Source of the DNA: Betaproteobacteria bacterium
Lineage (GTDB): Bacteria > Pseudomonadota > Gammaproteobacteria > Burkholderiales > SG8-41
Assembly (NCBI GenBank): GCA_947486575.1
Contig: CANKUB010000015.1
Span: 1-55,994, forward strand
DNA length: 55,994 nt
Direction: 5' to 3'
Each line of letters opens with the position of its first letter. Positions within the stretch are counted from its first letter, which is position 1. The notes under the pieces are model-generated. The model did not search any database, had not been told where the DNA came from, and was given only the letters and a program-made list of their open reading frames with translations. Of the stretch, positions 9,555 to 22,298 are shown in pieces. Position numbers and translations under genes: made by a program.

Positions 9555-10010
9555 ATGAGACTGAATACCATCAAGCCGGCCAAAGGTTCGACGCACTCAA
9601 TCAAGCGCGTGGGCCGTGGTACGGGCTGCGGGCTCGGTAAGACAGCGGGGCGTGGTCACAAAGGCCAAAAGGCACGCGCGGGCGGATTCCATAAAGTTGG
9701 TTTTGAAGGCGGCCAAATGCCGTTGCATCGCCGTTTGCCGAAGCGCGGCTTTCATTCGCCGATGTCGGGTGATACAGCTGAGATTCGGCTGGGTGACTTA
9801 CAGAAATTGAGTGCTGAGACCATTGATCTGGCGGTGTTGAAACAAGCTGGGTTGGCGCATCAAACAGCGTTGGGCGGCAAGATTATTCTTGCGGGCACCA
9901 TTGAGCGCAAAGTAACCATCAAGGGGTTGGGCGTGACTAAAGGTGCCCGTGCTGCCATCGAAAAAGTGGGCGGCAGTGTTGAGGCTCCTGCGGTGTCGGT
10001 GCAGGCTTAA
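9555..10010 (+). CDS. rplO: 50S ribosomal protein L15
   Basis: 151 residues. [41 protein letters not shown] is the glycine- and arginine-rich extension of L15 that penetrates 23S rRNA; the globular C-terminal part with [14 protein letters not shown] is normal. It is immediately upstream of secY, the conserved spc-operon order. Confidence 0.97.
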   Translation: MRLNTIKPAKGSTHSIKRVGRGTGCGLGKTAGRGHKGQKARAGGFHKVGFEGGQMPLHRRLPKRGFHSPMSGDTAEIRLGDLQKLSAETIDLAVLKQAGLAHQTALGGKIILAGTIERKVTIKGLGVTKGARAAIEKVGGSVEAPAVSVQA

Positions 10011-10040
10011 TCGTTTAGCGACAGGTTAAAGAGATACGCA

Positions 10041-11375
10041 TTGGCTGTTAACGATTCACTACTGGCGTCAGGAAAGCTCGGCGATTTGAAGCGCCGCTTC
10101 CTGTTTTTGATCGGTGCGTTAATCGTATTCCGTGTAGGGTCGTTTATTCCGGTTCCAGGCATTGATCAGAACGAACTGGCCAGTTTGTTCAATCAGCAGC
10201 GCGGCGGCATTCTTGACATGTTCAACATGTTTTCGGGTGGTGCGCTGGAGCGGTTTTCGATTTTTGCGTTGGGCATCATGCCGTATATTTCGGCGTCGAT
10301 TATCATGCAGTTGATGACAGTGGCGTCGCCAACGTTGGAAGCGTTAAAGAAAGAGGGCGAAGCAGGCCGCCGCAAGATTACGCAATACACACGGTATGGG
10401 ACAGCAGGGTTAGCGCTGTTCCAGAGTATGGCCATCGCGGTTGGTCTGGAAAGCCAGCGTGGCTTGGTGATTGATCCGGGCCTGGTGTTTCGTTTGACGG
10501 CAATGGTGACGTTAACTACAGGCACGATGTTCCTGATGTGGTTGGGTGAACAAATTACCGAGCGCGGCATCGGCAATGGTATATCTTTGCTGATATTTGC
10601 GGGGATCGCAGCGGGTTTTCCACAAGCAGTGGGTGGCACGCTGGAACTGGTTCGCACGGGTGCAATGTCCATTCCGGTGGTGTTGTTTATCGGGGTATTG
10701 GTGGTTGGCGTGACGGCATTTGTGTGTTTTGTTGAGCGTGGGCAGCGCAAGATTCTGGTGAACTACGCCAAGAGACAGGTAGGTCGGAAGGTATACGGTG
10801 GGCAGAGCTCTCACTTGCCGCTCAAGTTGAATATGGCCGGTGTGATTCCACCGATATTTGCGTCGTCGATTATTCTGTTTCCAGCGACAATAGTCGGCTG
10901 GTTTGGTGAAGGTACAAGCACCTCAACGGGTGTGACGTGGCTTAAAAATGTTGCGGCAACGCTGCATCCCGGTGAGCCGGTTTACACCTTGTTGTATGCG
11001 TCAGCGATTATATTTTTCTGTTTTTTTTATACGGCACTGGTATTCAATCCGAATGAAACTGCGGATAACCTGAAGAAAAGCGGCGCGTTTGTTCCAGGAA
11101 TTCGTCCGGGCGATCAAACGGCGCGTTATATCGAGAAAATTACCTTGCGGCTGACACTGGTGGGTGCAGTGTATGTCACGCTGGTTTGTCTGTTGCCGGA
11201 ATTTTTGATTGTGTGGAAGAAAGTACCGTTTTACTTCGGTGGTACATCACTGTTGATTATTGTTGTGGTGACGATGGATTTTATGTCACAGGTTCAGGCG
11301 TACATCATGTCGCATCAGTATGAGAGTTTGTTGAAGAAGGCCAATTTCAAGGGTGGAATGTTTCCGACGCGCTAG
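10041..11375 (+). CDS. secY: Protein translocase subunit SecY
   Basis: 444 residues with about ten hydrophobic segments, forming the channel of the SecYEG translocon in the inner membrane. [20 protein letters not shown] and the cytoplasmic loop after [35 protein letters not shown] are SecY signatures, and the conserved Arg-rich C-terminal loop is present. The start is a TTG ([11 protein letters not shown]), preceded by AAAGAG (10028-10033). The gene is followed not by infA but by a 141-bp gap and then rpmJ. Confidence 0.97.
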   Translation: MAVNDSLLASGKLGDLKRRFLFLIGALIVFRVGSFIPVPGIDQNELASLFNQQRGGILDMFNMFSGGALERFSIFALGIMPYISASIIMQLMTVASPTLEALKKEGEAGRRKITQYTRYGTAGLALFQSMAIAVGLESQRGLVIDPGLVFRLTAMVTLTTGTMFLMWLGEQITERGIGNGISLLIFAGIAAGFPQAVGGTLELVRTGAMSIPVVLFIGVLVVGVTAFVCFVERGQRKILVNYAKRQVGRKVYGGQSSHLPLKLNMAGVIPPIFASSIILFPATIVGWFGEGTSTSTGVTWLKNVAATLHPGEPVYTLLYASAIIFFCFFYTALVFNPNETADNLKKSGAFVPGIRPGDQTARYIEKITLRLTLVGAVYVTLVCLLPEFLIVWKKVPFYFGGTSLLIIVVVTMDFMSQVQAYIMSHQYESLLKKANFKGGMFPTR

Positions 11376-11383
11376 AGCATGAC

Positions 11384-11403
11384 GTTGACGACAAAAAGTC
11401 AAC
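11384..11403. repeat. Short inverted repeat after secY
   Basis: GTTGAC (11384-11389) and GTCAAC (11398-11403) flank an 8-base loop, nine bases after the secY stop. There is no T-tract, so it is not a classic terminator; it may act as an attenuator or be chance. Confidence 0.3.
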
Positions 11404-11516
11404 AGGGCGAAGATTTGATGTCTTTAACGATTTAACGCGCAGTTAGATTGTGTTCCGCGCGAAGTGATGTAAACGCAGTGGTAGAAACTCAGTAAAAGAA
11501 AAACTGGAGCCCGAAA

Positions 11517-11630
11517 ATGAAAGTGCAGGCATCGGTAAAACGGATGTGCCGCAACTGTAAAGTTGTGAAGCGTAAGCGTGTGGTTCGAGTGATTTGCAAA
11601 GATCCGCGCCATAAGCAGCGCCAGGGTTAA
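11517..11630 (+). CDS. rpmJ: 50S ribosomal protein L36 (zinc-binding type)
   Basis: 37 residues, [20 protein letters not shown], ending DPRHKQRQG. Cys11, Cys14, Cys27 and His32 form the zinc-ribbon set of the C+ form of L36. The ATG is preceded by GGAG (11506-11509). L36 lies near the peptidyl-transferase side of the 50S subunit. The gene is just upstream of rpsM, as in E. coli; the intervening infA seen in many betaproteobacteria is missing. Confidence 0.96.
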   Translation: MKVQASVKRMCRNCKVVKRKRVVRVICKDPRHKQRQG

Positions 11631-11696
11631 GAGAACCAGAATTGGGTTTTTAAATTATTTTTTAAAAACAACAAGTTAAGTTAGCGGAGCAATAGT

Positions 11697-12074
11697 ATGG
11701 CTCGTATTGGTGGCGTAAATATTCCGAATCATCAGCATGCTGAAATAGCGCTGACCGCGATCTATGGTGTCGGTCGCAGCCGCGCGCGCAAAATTTGCGT
11801 CGCGGCGGGTATTGAAGTTACGCGCAAGATGAAAGACTTGTCCGATAGTGAAATGGATAAGTTGCGCGAGCAAGTTGCCAAGGTGGCGACCGAAGGTGAT
11901 TTGCGTCGTGAAGTTTCCATGAACATCAAACGTTTGATGGACTTGGGAACGTGGCGGGGTAAGCGGCATCGCGTCGGCTTGCCAGTGCGCGGTCAGCGTA
12001 CGCGCACCAACGCGCGCACGCGTAAAGGCCCGCGTAAGGCAGCAGTGAAGCTGCAAAAAGGAACGACGGCTTAA
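11697..12074 (+). CDS. rpsM: 30S ribosomal protein S13
   Basis: 125 residues. [33 protein letters not shown] and the basic tail [24 protein letters not shown] are standard. S13 contacts P-site tRNA and forms bridges B1a and B1b. It starts the alpha-operon section (rpsM-rpsK-rpsD-rpoA-rplQ). An AT-rich stretch at 11646-11680 precedes it and AGCGGAGC supplies the ribosome-binding site. Confidence 0.97.
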   Translation: MARIGGVNIPNHQHAEIALTAIYGVGRSRARKICVAAGIEVTRKMKDLSDSEMDKLREQVAKVATEGDLRREVSMNIKRLMDLGTWRGKRHRVGLPVRGQRTRTNARTRKGPRKAAVKLQKGTTA

Positions 12075-12109
12075 TTTGATTTTCTTCGGTTTACAGTAAT
12101 TAGTTCACA

Positions 12110-12134
12110 GGTACTCAGTTCAAGGTACTCAGTT
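12110..12134. repeat. Tandem 14-bp repeat between rpsM and rpsK
   Basis: GGTACTCAGTT occurs at 12110-12120 and again at 12124-12134, a 14-bp tandem duplication lying just upstream of the rpsK start. A third partial copy (AAGGTA) touches the ribosome-binding site region. It looks like local slippage. Confidence 0.6.
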
Positions 12135-12147
12135 AAGGTAACAACAC

Positions 12148-12537
12148 ATGGCAAAAGCAAGCACGCGAGTGCGCAAGAAGGTCAAGAAGAATGTCGCCGA
12201 GGGCATTGCCCACGTACATGCGTCATTCAACAACACCATTGTGACCATCACCGACCGCCAAGGCAACGCGTTGGCGTGGGCAACATCGGGCAGCAACGGC
12301 TTTAAAGGCTCACGCAAATCCACGCCGTTTGCCGCGCAGATTGCTGCTGAACAGTGCGGCAAGCTTGCTGTCGAATGTGGCGTTAAAAATCTTGAAGTAC
12401 GCATCAAGGGTCCCGGCCCTGGCCGCGAATCTGCAGTGCGCGCGCTGAATGCCGTGGGTTTCAAAATAACCAGCATTTCGGATGTGACACCAGTGCCGCA
12501 CAACGGCTGCCGTCCTCCGAAAAAACGTCGCGTCTAA
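12148..12537 (+). CDS. rpsK: 30S ribosomal protein S11
   Basis: 129 residues, normal length. [30 protein letters not shown] and the C-terminal [18 protein letters not shown] are invariant S11 features. S11 lies on the 30S platform by the E site, close to the mRNA Shine-Dalgarno helix. Confidence 0.98.
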   Translation: MAKASTRVRKKVKKNVAEGIAHVHASFNNTIVTITDRQGNALAWATSGSNGFKGSRKSTPFAAQIAAEQCGKLAVECGVKNLEVRIKGPGPGRESAVRALNAVGFKITSISDVTPVPHNGCRPPKKRRV

Positions 12538-12549
12538 GGGGATCCCACC

Positions 12550-13176
12550 GTGGCAAGGAATCTCGATCCGAAGTGCAGGCAATGCCGTCGTGAGGGCGAA
12601 AAATTGTTCCTCAAGGGCGAAAAATGTTTTACCGACAAGTGCGCGATTGAGCGCCGTAATTATCCGCCGGGTCAGCACGGCCAGAAGCAGGCGCGTCTGT
12701 CTGGTTATGGCGTGCAGCTGCGCGAAAAGCAGAAAATCCGCCGTATTTACGGCTTGCTCGAAGGCCAGTTTCGCCGTGTTTACGCAGAAGCAGCGTCGAG
12801 CAAAGGTGTTACCGGCGAAGCGCTGTTGCAATTGCTCGAAGGCCGTCTGGATACCGTGACGTTCCGCATGGGTTTCGGTGCCTCGCGCACTGAGGCACGG
12901 CAAGTTGTGCGTCACAATGGCATTTTGGTGAACGGCAAGCGTGTGAATATTCCGTCATATCAATGCCGTCCGGGCGATGTGGTCGAAGTCGCCGCAGCAT
13001 CCAAGACGCAATTACGCATTAAAGCCGCCGCCGAAGCCGCCGAGTCTCGTGGACGTGCGGAATGGATCGAAGTGGATACGAAGGCTCTGAAAGGCACGTT
13101 CAAAGCGCGTCCGCAGCGTTCTGAGCTGCCGTCCAGCATTAACGAGTCGCTGGTGGTCGAGTTGTATTCGAAGTAA
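12550..13176 (+). CDS. rpsD: 30S ribosomal protein S4 (four-cysteine type)
   Basis: 208 residues from a GTG start giving [20 protein letters not shown]. Cys9, Cys12, Cys26 and Cys31 form a likely zinc site, the C+ form of S4. The Burkholderia-type S4 proteins I remember ([20 protein letters not shown]) lack it. The S4 RNA-binding domain ([34 protein letters not shown]) and [11 protein letters not shown] end are normal. S4 is a primary 16S binder, part of the helicase and, in E. coli, the translational repressor of the alpha operon. It lies 12 bp after rpsK. Confidence 0.97.
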   Translation: MARNLDPKCRQCRREGEKLFLKGEKCFTDKCAIERRNYPPGQHGQKQARLSGYGVQLREKQKIRRIYGLLEGQFRRVYAEAASSKGVTGEALLQLLEGRLDTVTFRMGFGASRTEARQVVRHNGILVNGKRVNIPSYQCRPGDVVEVAAASKTQLRIKAAAEAAESRGRAEWIEVDTKALKGTFKARPQRSELPSSINESLVVELYSK

Positions 13177-13275
13177 TGAACTTGCAGTAAAACACAGTTA
13201 TCAAGCGCGAAGCGTATTACGAATCCAGAGATTCACGCGCAGTTGTCACGATTTTAGCGAAGGGGCGTCACTACC

Positions 13276-14256
13276 ATGTCAAGCACCGCAATTCTGAAAC
13301 CGCGTATTATCGACGTTCAGAACCTTTCGACGCATCACGCGCGGCTCACGATGGAGCCGTTTGAGCGAGGCTATGGCCACACGTTAGGCAATGCGCTGCG
13401 CCGTACATTGCTGTCCTCCATGCCTGGTTATGCGGCGACAGAAGTCAGCATCGCCGGTGTATTGCACGAGTATTCCACGCTGGATGGCGTGCAAGAAGAC
13501 GTAGTCGATATCCTGCTGAATCTCAAGGGCGTGGTGCTGAAACTGCACAACCGCGACGAAGCGACACTAGTACTCAAGAAATTAGGCGAGGGCGTTGTCA
13601 CTGCTGCCGATATTGAACCGAACCACGACGTGGAAATCATCAACCCGGAACATGTGATCGCGCATCTGGCCACGGGCGGCAAGATTGAGTTGCAGATCAA
13701 GGTGGAGAAAGGCCGTGGTTATATTGCTGCTACCAGCCGCAAGGCCGTGGAAGACGAAGCCCGTACTGTTGGCAACATATTGCTGGACGCCTCGTTCAGC
13801 CCGGTGCGTCGTGTAAGTTACTCTGTGGAATCCGCGCGCGTTGAGCAGCGCACTGATCTCGACAAGCTGGTGATGGATATCGAAACCAACGGTGCCATTG
13901 ATCCTGAAGAAGCCGTGCGCTACGCCGCGCGGATCATGGTTGAGCAGTTGTCCGTGTTCTCTGATCTCACCGGCACGCCTGCTCTGATCGAAGAAAAGCG
14001 CGCAACGCAAGTTGACCCGGTGTTGCTGCGTCCGGTGGACGATCTTGAACTCACTGTGCGCTCGGCCAATTGTCTCAAGGCTGAGAATATTTATTACATC
14101 GGCGATCTGATTCAGCGTTCTGAATCGGAGTTGCTGAAGACGCCGAATCTGGGCCGTAAATCACTTAACGAAATCAAAGAAGTGCTCGCCATGCGCGGTC
14201 TGACTTTAGGCATGCGGCTCGAAAACTGGCCGCCCGCCGGACTGGAAAAGCCATAA
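13276..14256 (+). CDS. rpoA: DNA-directed RNA polymerase subunit alpha
   Basis: 326 residues. The N-terminal dimerisation domain ([44 protein letters not shown]) and the C-terminal domain ([50 protein letters not shown]), which contacts UP elements and activators, are complete. The alpha dimer nucleates RNA polymerase assembly. It sits at its usual place between rpsD and rplQ, with AAGGGG upstream of the ATG. Confidence 0.98.
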   Translation: MSSTAILKPRIIDVQNLSTHHARLTMEPFERGYGHTLGNALRRTLLSSMPGYAATEVSIAGVLHEYSTLDGVQEDVVDILLNLKGVVLKLHNRDEATLVLKKLGEGVVTAADIEPNHDVEIINPEHVIAHLATGGKIELQIKVEKGRGYIAATSRKAVEDEARTVGNILLDASFSPVRRVSYSVESARVEQRTDLDKLVMDIETNGAIDPEEAVRYAARIMVEQLSVFSDLTGTPALIEEKRATQVDPVLLRPVDDLELTVRSANCLKAENIYYIGDLIQRSESELLKTPNLGRKSLNEIKEVLAMRGLTLGMRLENWPPAGLEKP

Positions 14257-14308
14257 CAGGGTTGTAGGGCTGCCATTAGACGGCTGCACGAGAAACTAAG
14301 GAAATAAA

Positions 14309-14713
14309 ATGCGTCACCGCCTGGGATTACGAAAACTTAACCGCACCAGCAGCCATCGCTTGGCCATGCTGCGCAACATGACCAACTCATTACTCAAGCA
14401 CGAGGCCATCAAAACCACGTTGCCCAAAGCCAAAGAGTTGCGCCGCGTGGTTGAGCCCATCATCACGCTCGGCAAAAAGCCGACGCTTGCCAATCATCGG
14501 CTTGCATTTAACCGCCTGCGTGATCGTGAAAACGTCACCAAGCTTTTCGCAGAAATCGGGCCGCGCTACGCCAAGCGTAACGGCGGCTATTTGCGTATTC
14601 TGAAATTCGGTTTTCGTAAAGGCGATAACGCGCCCATGGCGTTTGTAGAGCTGGTTGATCGCCCGGAACCCAGTACAAAAGTAGAACTAGCCAAGGAGGA
14701 GGCAACGGCGTAG
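14309..14713 (+). CDS. rplQ: 50S ribosomal protein L17
   Basis: 134 residues. [57 protein letters not shown] is diagnostic; the C-terminus has a short acidic/Lys tail ([11 protein letters not shown]). L17 lies by the tunnel exit on the 50S solvent side. It is the last gene of the ribosomal block and is followed by a hairpin terminator at 14749-14779. Confidence 0.97.
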   Translation: MRHRLGLRKLNRTSSHRLAMLRNMTNSLLKHEAIKTTLPKAKELRRVVEPIITLGKKPTLANHRLAFNRLRDRENVTKLFAEIGPRYAKRNGGYLRILKFGFRKGDNAPMAFVELVDRPEPSTKVELAKEEATA

Positions 14714-14748
14714 TAGCGGAAATATTGCGTTACTACGCTGATTCAAAG

Positions 14749-14779
14749 CCGACCACGTGTTTTACGGGTCGGTTTTTTT
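14749..14779 (+). terminator. Rho-independent terminator after rplQ
   Basis: CCGACC (14749-14754) pairs with GGTCGG (14767-14772); an inner CGT/ACG pairing extends the stem around a one-base bulge. Seven T residues follow. It closes the S10-spc-alpha cluster. Confidence 0.85.
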
Positions 14780-14822
14780 ATTGAGAAGATGCTTTGTTTA
14801 TTATCGAGAATACGCTTGGTAT

Positions 14823-14840
14823 CTATTTGTTTTTAAATAG
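14823..14840. repeat. AT-rich inverted element between rplQ and the glycerate kinase
   Basis: CTATTTGTTTTTAAATAG has 6-bp complementary arms and resembles the AT-rich leader elements listed at 34125, 36265, 40815, 44196 and 53437. It lies just beyond the stop codon of the minus-strand glycerate kinase gene. Confidence 0.35.
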
Positions 14841-14845
14841 TATTT

Positions 14846-16122
14846 TCACTGTATCAGCACCACCCTGAAGTCATTGACATTGGTGCGCGTGGGGCCAGTT
14901 ACGACCAGGCTGTCAATCGCCTGAAAAAAACTGTAGCCGTCGTTGTTATCAAGCAAGTCCGCAGCATTTAGGTTTTTTGCTACCGCACGTTTTAACGCGT
15001 CTGGTGTCAATATTGCGCCCGCGTTGTCTTCCGAGCCATCGATGCCATCGGTGTCGCATGCCAGAGCGTGTATATTGGGCGCGCCATTGAGATCAACGGC
15101 GAGCGACAACAAGAATTCCGCGCAGCGTCCGCCACGCCCCTTGCCCCTGACGGTTACCGTGCATTCCCCACCGGAAATCAATGCCACAGGCGCCCGCCAC
15201 GGGGCATCATGATGTTGAATTTCGCGCGCTACTGCGCCGTAGACTTTAGCTACTTCGCGCGCTTCTCCGGTTACTGAATCGCCCAGTATTGCGGCGGGTA
15301 TGCCTTGCGCTTCAAAGTACTTCGCGGCCGCCTGTAGTGATCCATGCGCTGTAGCAATTACGCGATTCTCCACGCGTTTAAAAACGGCGTCACCCGGCTT
15401 GGGCGTCTCGGCGATTTCGCCTGCTGCGCCGCGCGTAAGATGCGCAGTGATGGCTTTGGGAGCTTTTACGCCGTAGCGCGATATCACATCAATCGCATCC
15501 TGATAGGTGCTGGTGTCTGGCGCGCATGGGCCGGATGCGATGTGCGTCGGATCGTCGCCGGTAACATCCGAAATCACCAGCGCAATAACGGGCGCGCGGC
15601 ACGCGGCGGCCAAGCGACCACCTTGAATTGCAGACAGATGTTTACGCACAACATTCATTTCCTGAATGGGTGCGCCTGACGCAAGTAATTGTTTTGTAAG
15701 AGATTTTATATCCTCAATCACCAGGCCATCCGCGGGCAGCGTGAGCAGGCTGGAGCCACCGCCGGATACCAGTACAAGCAGCAAATCGTTCGCTGTAAGC
15801 GCTTTCACGCGAAGCAGAATTTCTGCCGCAGCCTTTTCGCCCGATTCATCTGGCACGGGATGCCCGGCTTCGATCACTGTGATGCGGTTGGTCAGCAGGC
15901 CGTGTTGATAGCGCGTAATCACCAGGCCATCCAGTGGTGCATCGGCAGGCCAGTGTTGTTCTACCGCAAGGGCCATTGCTGCCGCAGCCTTGCCTGCGCC
16001 CACCACCAGCGTTTTGCCTTTGCGTGATGCCGGCAGTTTGGGCAAATGCGCACCAACAATTTTCAGCGGATCCGCTGCCGCCAGCGCCGCCTGAAAACTA
16101 CCGAGCAGTAACTCGCGCGGTG

Positions 16123-16126
<4 letters not shown>
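14846..16126 (-). CDS. Glycerate 2-kinase (MOFRL / TtuD-GckA family)
   Basis: 426 residues, typical for the family. The N-terminal DUF4147 domain carries [17 protein letters not shown] (near residues 40-56) and [20 protein letters not shown] (near residue 118); the C-terminal MOFRL domain has [30 protein letters not shown] and [20 protein letters not shown]. Known members phosphorylate D-glycerate to 2-phosphoglycerate, feeding glycolate/tartronate semialdehyde, serine-cycle or tartrate degradation products into glycolysis. The start overlaps the uvrA stop by 4 bp, so it is probably cotranscribed with uvrA although unrelated in function. TtuD (hydroxypyruvate reductase naming) is an old label for the same family. 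Confidence 0.9.
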
Positions 16127-19105
<2,979 letters not shown>

Positions 19106-19107
<2 letters not shown>

Positions 19108-20368
19108 GTCCTCCTCCAACCGCATGAGCCCGCTGGAACTGCGTGCCAGTCTTGCGCTCGCCAGCGTATTCGGACTGCGGCTGTTTGGCATGTTTGTCAT
19201 CCTGCCGGTATTCGCGATTTACGCTGAGACGCTGCCGGGTGGTGGCAATCTCACGCTGGCGGGCATTGCCATCGGCGCCTACGGGCTGACGCAGGCCATT
19301 CTGCAAATTCCCTTTGGCTGGCTGTCAGATCGCTGCGGCCGCAAACCGGTGATTTATGGCGGGTTGATGCTGTTCGCCATCGGCAGCTTTGTCGCTGCGG
19401 CTGCACCCAATATTTACGTGGTGATTGCGGGCCGCATATTGCAGGGCGCGGGTGCCATTTCAGCGGCGGTTATGGCGCTGGCGTCCGACCTCACGCGCGA
19501 AGAGCATCGCACGAAATCCATGGCGATGATCGGCTCGACTATCGGTCTGGTATTCACAATGTCGCTGGTGGCAGCGCCGTGGCTGAGTCAGTTGATCGGA
19601 GTGCCGGGCATATTTGCGCTGACCGGTGTGCTGGCCATTGCTGCGATGGGTGTGGTGTGGCGTATCGTGCCTGCGGTGATTGAAGCGCCACCAGTGCGCG
19701 ATGCCAATCTGTTGGCAGATATGCAAAGCGTGCTTGCCGACGCACAGCTCATGCGACTGAATTGGGGCATTTTTGCTTTGCACGCCGTGTTGATGGCACT
19801 GTTTATTGCGGTGCCATTTGCGCTCCGAGACGCGGGACTGCCGCTGAGTCAGCACTGGAAAATATATCTGCCGGTAATGCTGGCATCGTTTGTGCTGATG
19901 CTGCCAGCGGTGCTGGGCGCGCATGCGCCTGGGCGACTTAAGCGCTGGTTTGTCGCGTCCGTGATGGTGCTGCTTTTGGTGCAAATAGCGATGCCTTGGC
20001 TTACCAGCAGCATGTGGGCTATCGTATTGTTTTTATTGATATTTTTTACGCCGTTTAATGTGCTTGAAGCGATGCTGCCGTCGCTGGTATCGCGCATGGC
20101 GCCGCCGCAATTGAAGGGCGCTGCCATCGGCGTATACAGCAGCGTGCAATTTTTTGGCGCGTTTGTGGGGGCTGCAGCGGGCGGCTATTTGTATAGTCGC
20201 TGGGGCATCGCCGGAATCGTCGTGCCGGGCGTAGTGCTATTGGCAATCTGGCTTATACTTGCGCTAGGCATGCGCGAGCCGCCGCCAAGGGCAAAGGTCA
20301 GCGAACAGATCTGTGATGGCGCAACCGGCAATGCGGCTTCACCAGCGCTTGGCGAGCCAGCGCGATAA
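19106..20368 (+). CDS. MFS transporter, drug/sugar exporter type
   Basis: 420 residues with about twelve hydrophobic segments. The loop 2-3 motif is [20 protein letters not shown], close to the MFS motif A GxLxDRxGRR. The overall pattern ([23 protein letters not shown] at the start) resembles the YajR/Bcr-type exporters found beside uvrA and ssb in many betaproteobacteria. The ATG at 19106 has no Shine-Dalgarno, and a second ATG at 19124 ([17 protein letters not shown]) is an equally good start. The C-terminal 25 residues after LGMREPPP are a polar tail. Substrate unknown. Confidence 0.85.
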
Positions 20369-20386
20369 TTTATTCAGGAGTCAAAC

Positions 20387-20878
20387 ATGGCATCAGTTAA
20401 TAAAGTCATCCTCGTCGGCAACCTCGGCAAAGATCCGGAAACACGCTACCTGCCGAATGGTGACGCCGTCGCCAATTTCAACATTGCTACCACGGAAACC
20501 TTCAAGGATAAAAGCGGCGCCAAGCAGGAGCAGACGGAATGGCATCGGATATCATTATTTGGCCGCACCGCGGAAATTGCAGGTGAATACCTCAAAAAGG
20601 GCTCGCCAGTTTATATCGAAGGCCGTATCCGCACCCGTAAATGGCAGGACAAAGAGGGCCAGGACCGCTACACCACAGAAATCATCGGCGATCGCATGCA
20701 ATTGCTGGGCAGTCGTGGTGGCACCGAAAACATGGCGCGTGGGGAACCTGACTCTGCGCCTGCTTCCAGTGGCGGCGCAAAGCGCCCCCCGGCGAGTTCG
20801 TCTGCAAGTTCATCTGGTGGCTCACCGGCAAAAAAAGGCGGCGGATTTGACGAAATGGATGACGATATTCCGTTTTAG
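20387..20878 (+). CDS. ssb: Single-stranded DNA-binding protein
   Basis: 163 residues. The OB-fold [55 protein letters not shown] runs to about residue 110, followed by a Ser/Gly/Ala/Pro linker and the acidic tip MDDDIPF that recruits replication and repair partners. SSB coats single-stranded DNA as a tetramer. It lies 18 bp after the MFS gene with CAGGAG upstream; the uvrA-ssb proximity is the common proteobacterial arrangement with the MFS gene inserted between. Confidence 0.98.
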   Translation: MASVNKVILVGNLGKDPETRYLPNGDAVANFNIATTETFKDKSGAKQEQTEWHRISLFGRTAEIAGEYLKKGSPVYIEGRIRTRKWQDKEGQDRYTTEIIGDRMQLLGSRGGTENMARGEPDSAPASSGGAKRPPASSSASSSGGSPAKKGGGFDEMDDDIPF

Positions 20879-20922
20879 CCAATCGTCGTCCAAAGCAGGC
20901 AGGCCGAGCTAAATGCTTGGTG

Positions 20923-20928
20923 TATAAT
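20923..20928 (+). promoter_or_regulatory. -10 element upstream of the fmdB-like gene
   Basis: A perfect TATAAT lies 41 bp before the ATG at 20970. No convincing -35 is seen, so it may depend on an activator or read-through from ssb. Confidence 0.45.
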
Positions 20929-20969
20929 GCTTTTTTTGCATTTTCCGCTATTTTTTGAGTATTTTTATC

Positions 20970-21389
20970 ATGCCGATTTACGAATATCGCTGCGATAGTT
21001 GTGGCTTTCAAAAAGAATACATTCAACGCATGAGCGATGCGAGGCTGACCGATTGTCCTGAGTGCAAAAAGGCGACATTCAGCAAAATGGTGACGGCAGC
21101 CGGGTTCCAGCTAAAGGGTGGCGGCTGGTATGTGACGGATTTCAAAAGCGGCGGTAGCAACACCAACGCTGCCAAGAAAACTGCAGAAAAACAAGCAGAT
21201 AGCGGTAGTAAGACCGAGTCCGCTAAATCAGAGTCGGCTGCGTCTGGCGGTGCTTCCGCCACTACCGGTGCGGCGTCAATGCCAGCGGCAGCGGCGACAC
21301 CCACTGCGGCCAGCACGCCTGGTAAGTCTGCTTCACCTGCTACGTCCAGTGCGTCCTCCAGCACACCCGCAACCTCCAGCGGCAGTTGA
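20970..21389 (+). CDS. FmdB-family zinc ribbon protein
   Basis: 139 residues starting MPIYEYRCDSCGF. The first 45 residues form a zinc ribbon with CDSC and CPEC pairs, the FmdB/CxxC_CXXC_SSSS fold. The rest, from about residue 60, is a low-complexity Ala/Ser/Thr/Gly/Lys tail, probably disordered. The family was named for a suspected regulator of formamide/amide use, but the function is not settled. It commonly precedes a DUF502 gene and aspS in betaproteobacteria, exactly as here. The ATG at 20970 is preferred over an upstream one because MPIYEY is the family start. Confidence 0.88.
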   Translation: MPIYEYRCDSCGFQKEYIQRMSDARLTDCPECKKATFSKMVTAAGFQLKGGGWYVTDFKSGGSNTNAAKKTAEKQADSGSKTESAKSESAASGGASATTGAASMPAAAATPTAASTPGKSASPATSSASSSTPATSSGS

Positions 21390-21590
21390 TCAGGAATCTA
21401 AATCTGCAAGCTGCCTGTAACGAATCAGGCGGGTGCGCGTTAGCTTTATTGGGAGTGTGCGTGGCGTGAGCGAGAGGCGTTAGCGCTGATGCCTGATCAT
21501 TCACAAGCGCGCAGGAATTGCATAATAAAGTGACGCCAATTCGCCAACAGCAGTAACGGTAGTGTAGCCAGTAACTATTTTTTGATTCAC

Positions 21591-22277
21591 ATGCCCAAAA
21601 AGAGTTTTTTCAAGCGTTACCTGCTAACCGGCCTGTTGATCTGGGTGCCGCTGGTCATCACCGTGTGGGTGCTTAACCTGCTGGTGAGCACGATGGATCA
21701 ATCGTTACTGTTGTTGCCGCTGGCGCTGCGTACCGAGAGCTGGCTGGGTATGCATATCCCCGGCCTGGGCGTGATTTTAACGCTGGCGGTGGTGTTTTTA
21801 ACCGGCGTGCTGGCGGCCAATTTTATCGGGCAGAAACTGGTGCGATTGTGGGAACGGGTATTGCTGTACATCCCCGTCGTCAATTCCATTTACAAAGCGG
21901 TTAAGCAAGTCAGCGACACGCTGTTTTCGGGGCAGGGTCAGGCCTTTCGCAAAGTGTTGCTGGTGCGTTATCCGCACCCGGAGGCGTGGTCGCTGGCATT
22001 CCAGACCAATATGCCCTCTGAACTCACCAGCCATTTTCCTGATGAGCATGTGGCCGTGTTTATTCCGACCACGCCAAGCCCAGTGAACGGATTTTATTTT
22101 TATGTGAAGCGCAGCGAAGTGATTGAGCTCGACATGAGCGTCGATGAAGCGCTGAAATACATCATCTCCATGGGCGTGGTGACTTCAGATAGCCGTAGTA
22201 GCAAGGAGCGCAGGGCCGCTGACATCGGTGTGCTACCGCAAGGTGTGCCCGTTACGGTGCGCGCAGCAAACGAATAA
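21591..22277 (+). CDS. DUF502 family inner-membrane protein
   Basis: 228 residues from MPKKSFFKRYLLTGLLIWVPLVITVWVLN. Two membrane segments are visible, at about residues 10-30 and 53-75, followed by a soluble domain with YIPVVNSIYKAVKQVSDTLF and FIPTTPSPVNGFYFYVKRSEVIELDMSVDEALKYIISMGVV, both family signatures. The molecular function is unknown. It sits 21 bp before aspS, a conserved neighbourhood. An in-frame TTG nine bases upstream is an alternative start. The upstream gap 21390-21590 shows no gene. Confidence 0.88.
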   Translation: MPKKSFFKRYLLTGLLIWVPLVITVWVLNLLVSTMDQSLLLLPLALRTESWLGMHIPGLGVILTLAVVFLTGVLAANFIGQKLVRLWERVLLYIPVVNSIYKAVKQVSDTLFSGQGQAFRKVLLVRYPHPEAWSLAFQTNMPSELTSHFPDEHVAVFIPTTPSPVNGFYFYVKRSEVIELDMSVDEALKYIISMGVVTSDSRSSKERRAADIGVLPQGVPVTVRAANE

Positions 22278-22298
22278 ATAAAAACCTGGGTTTAAAAC

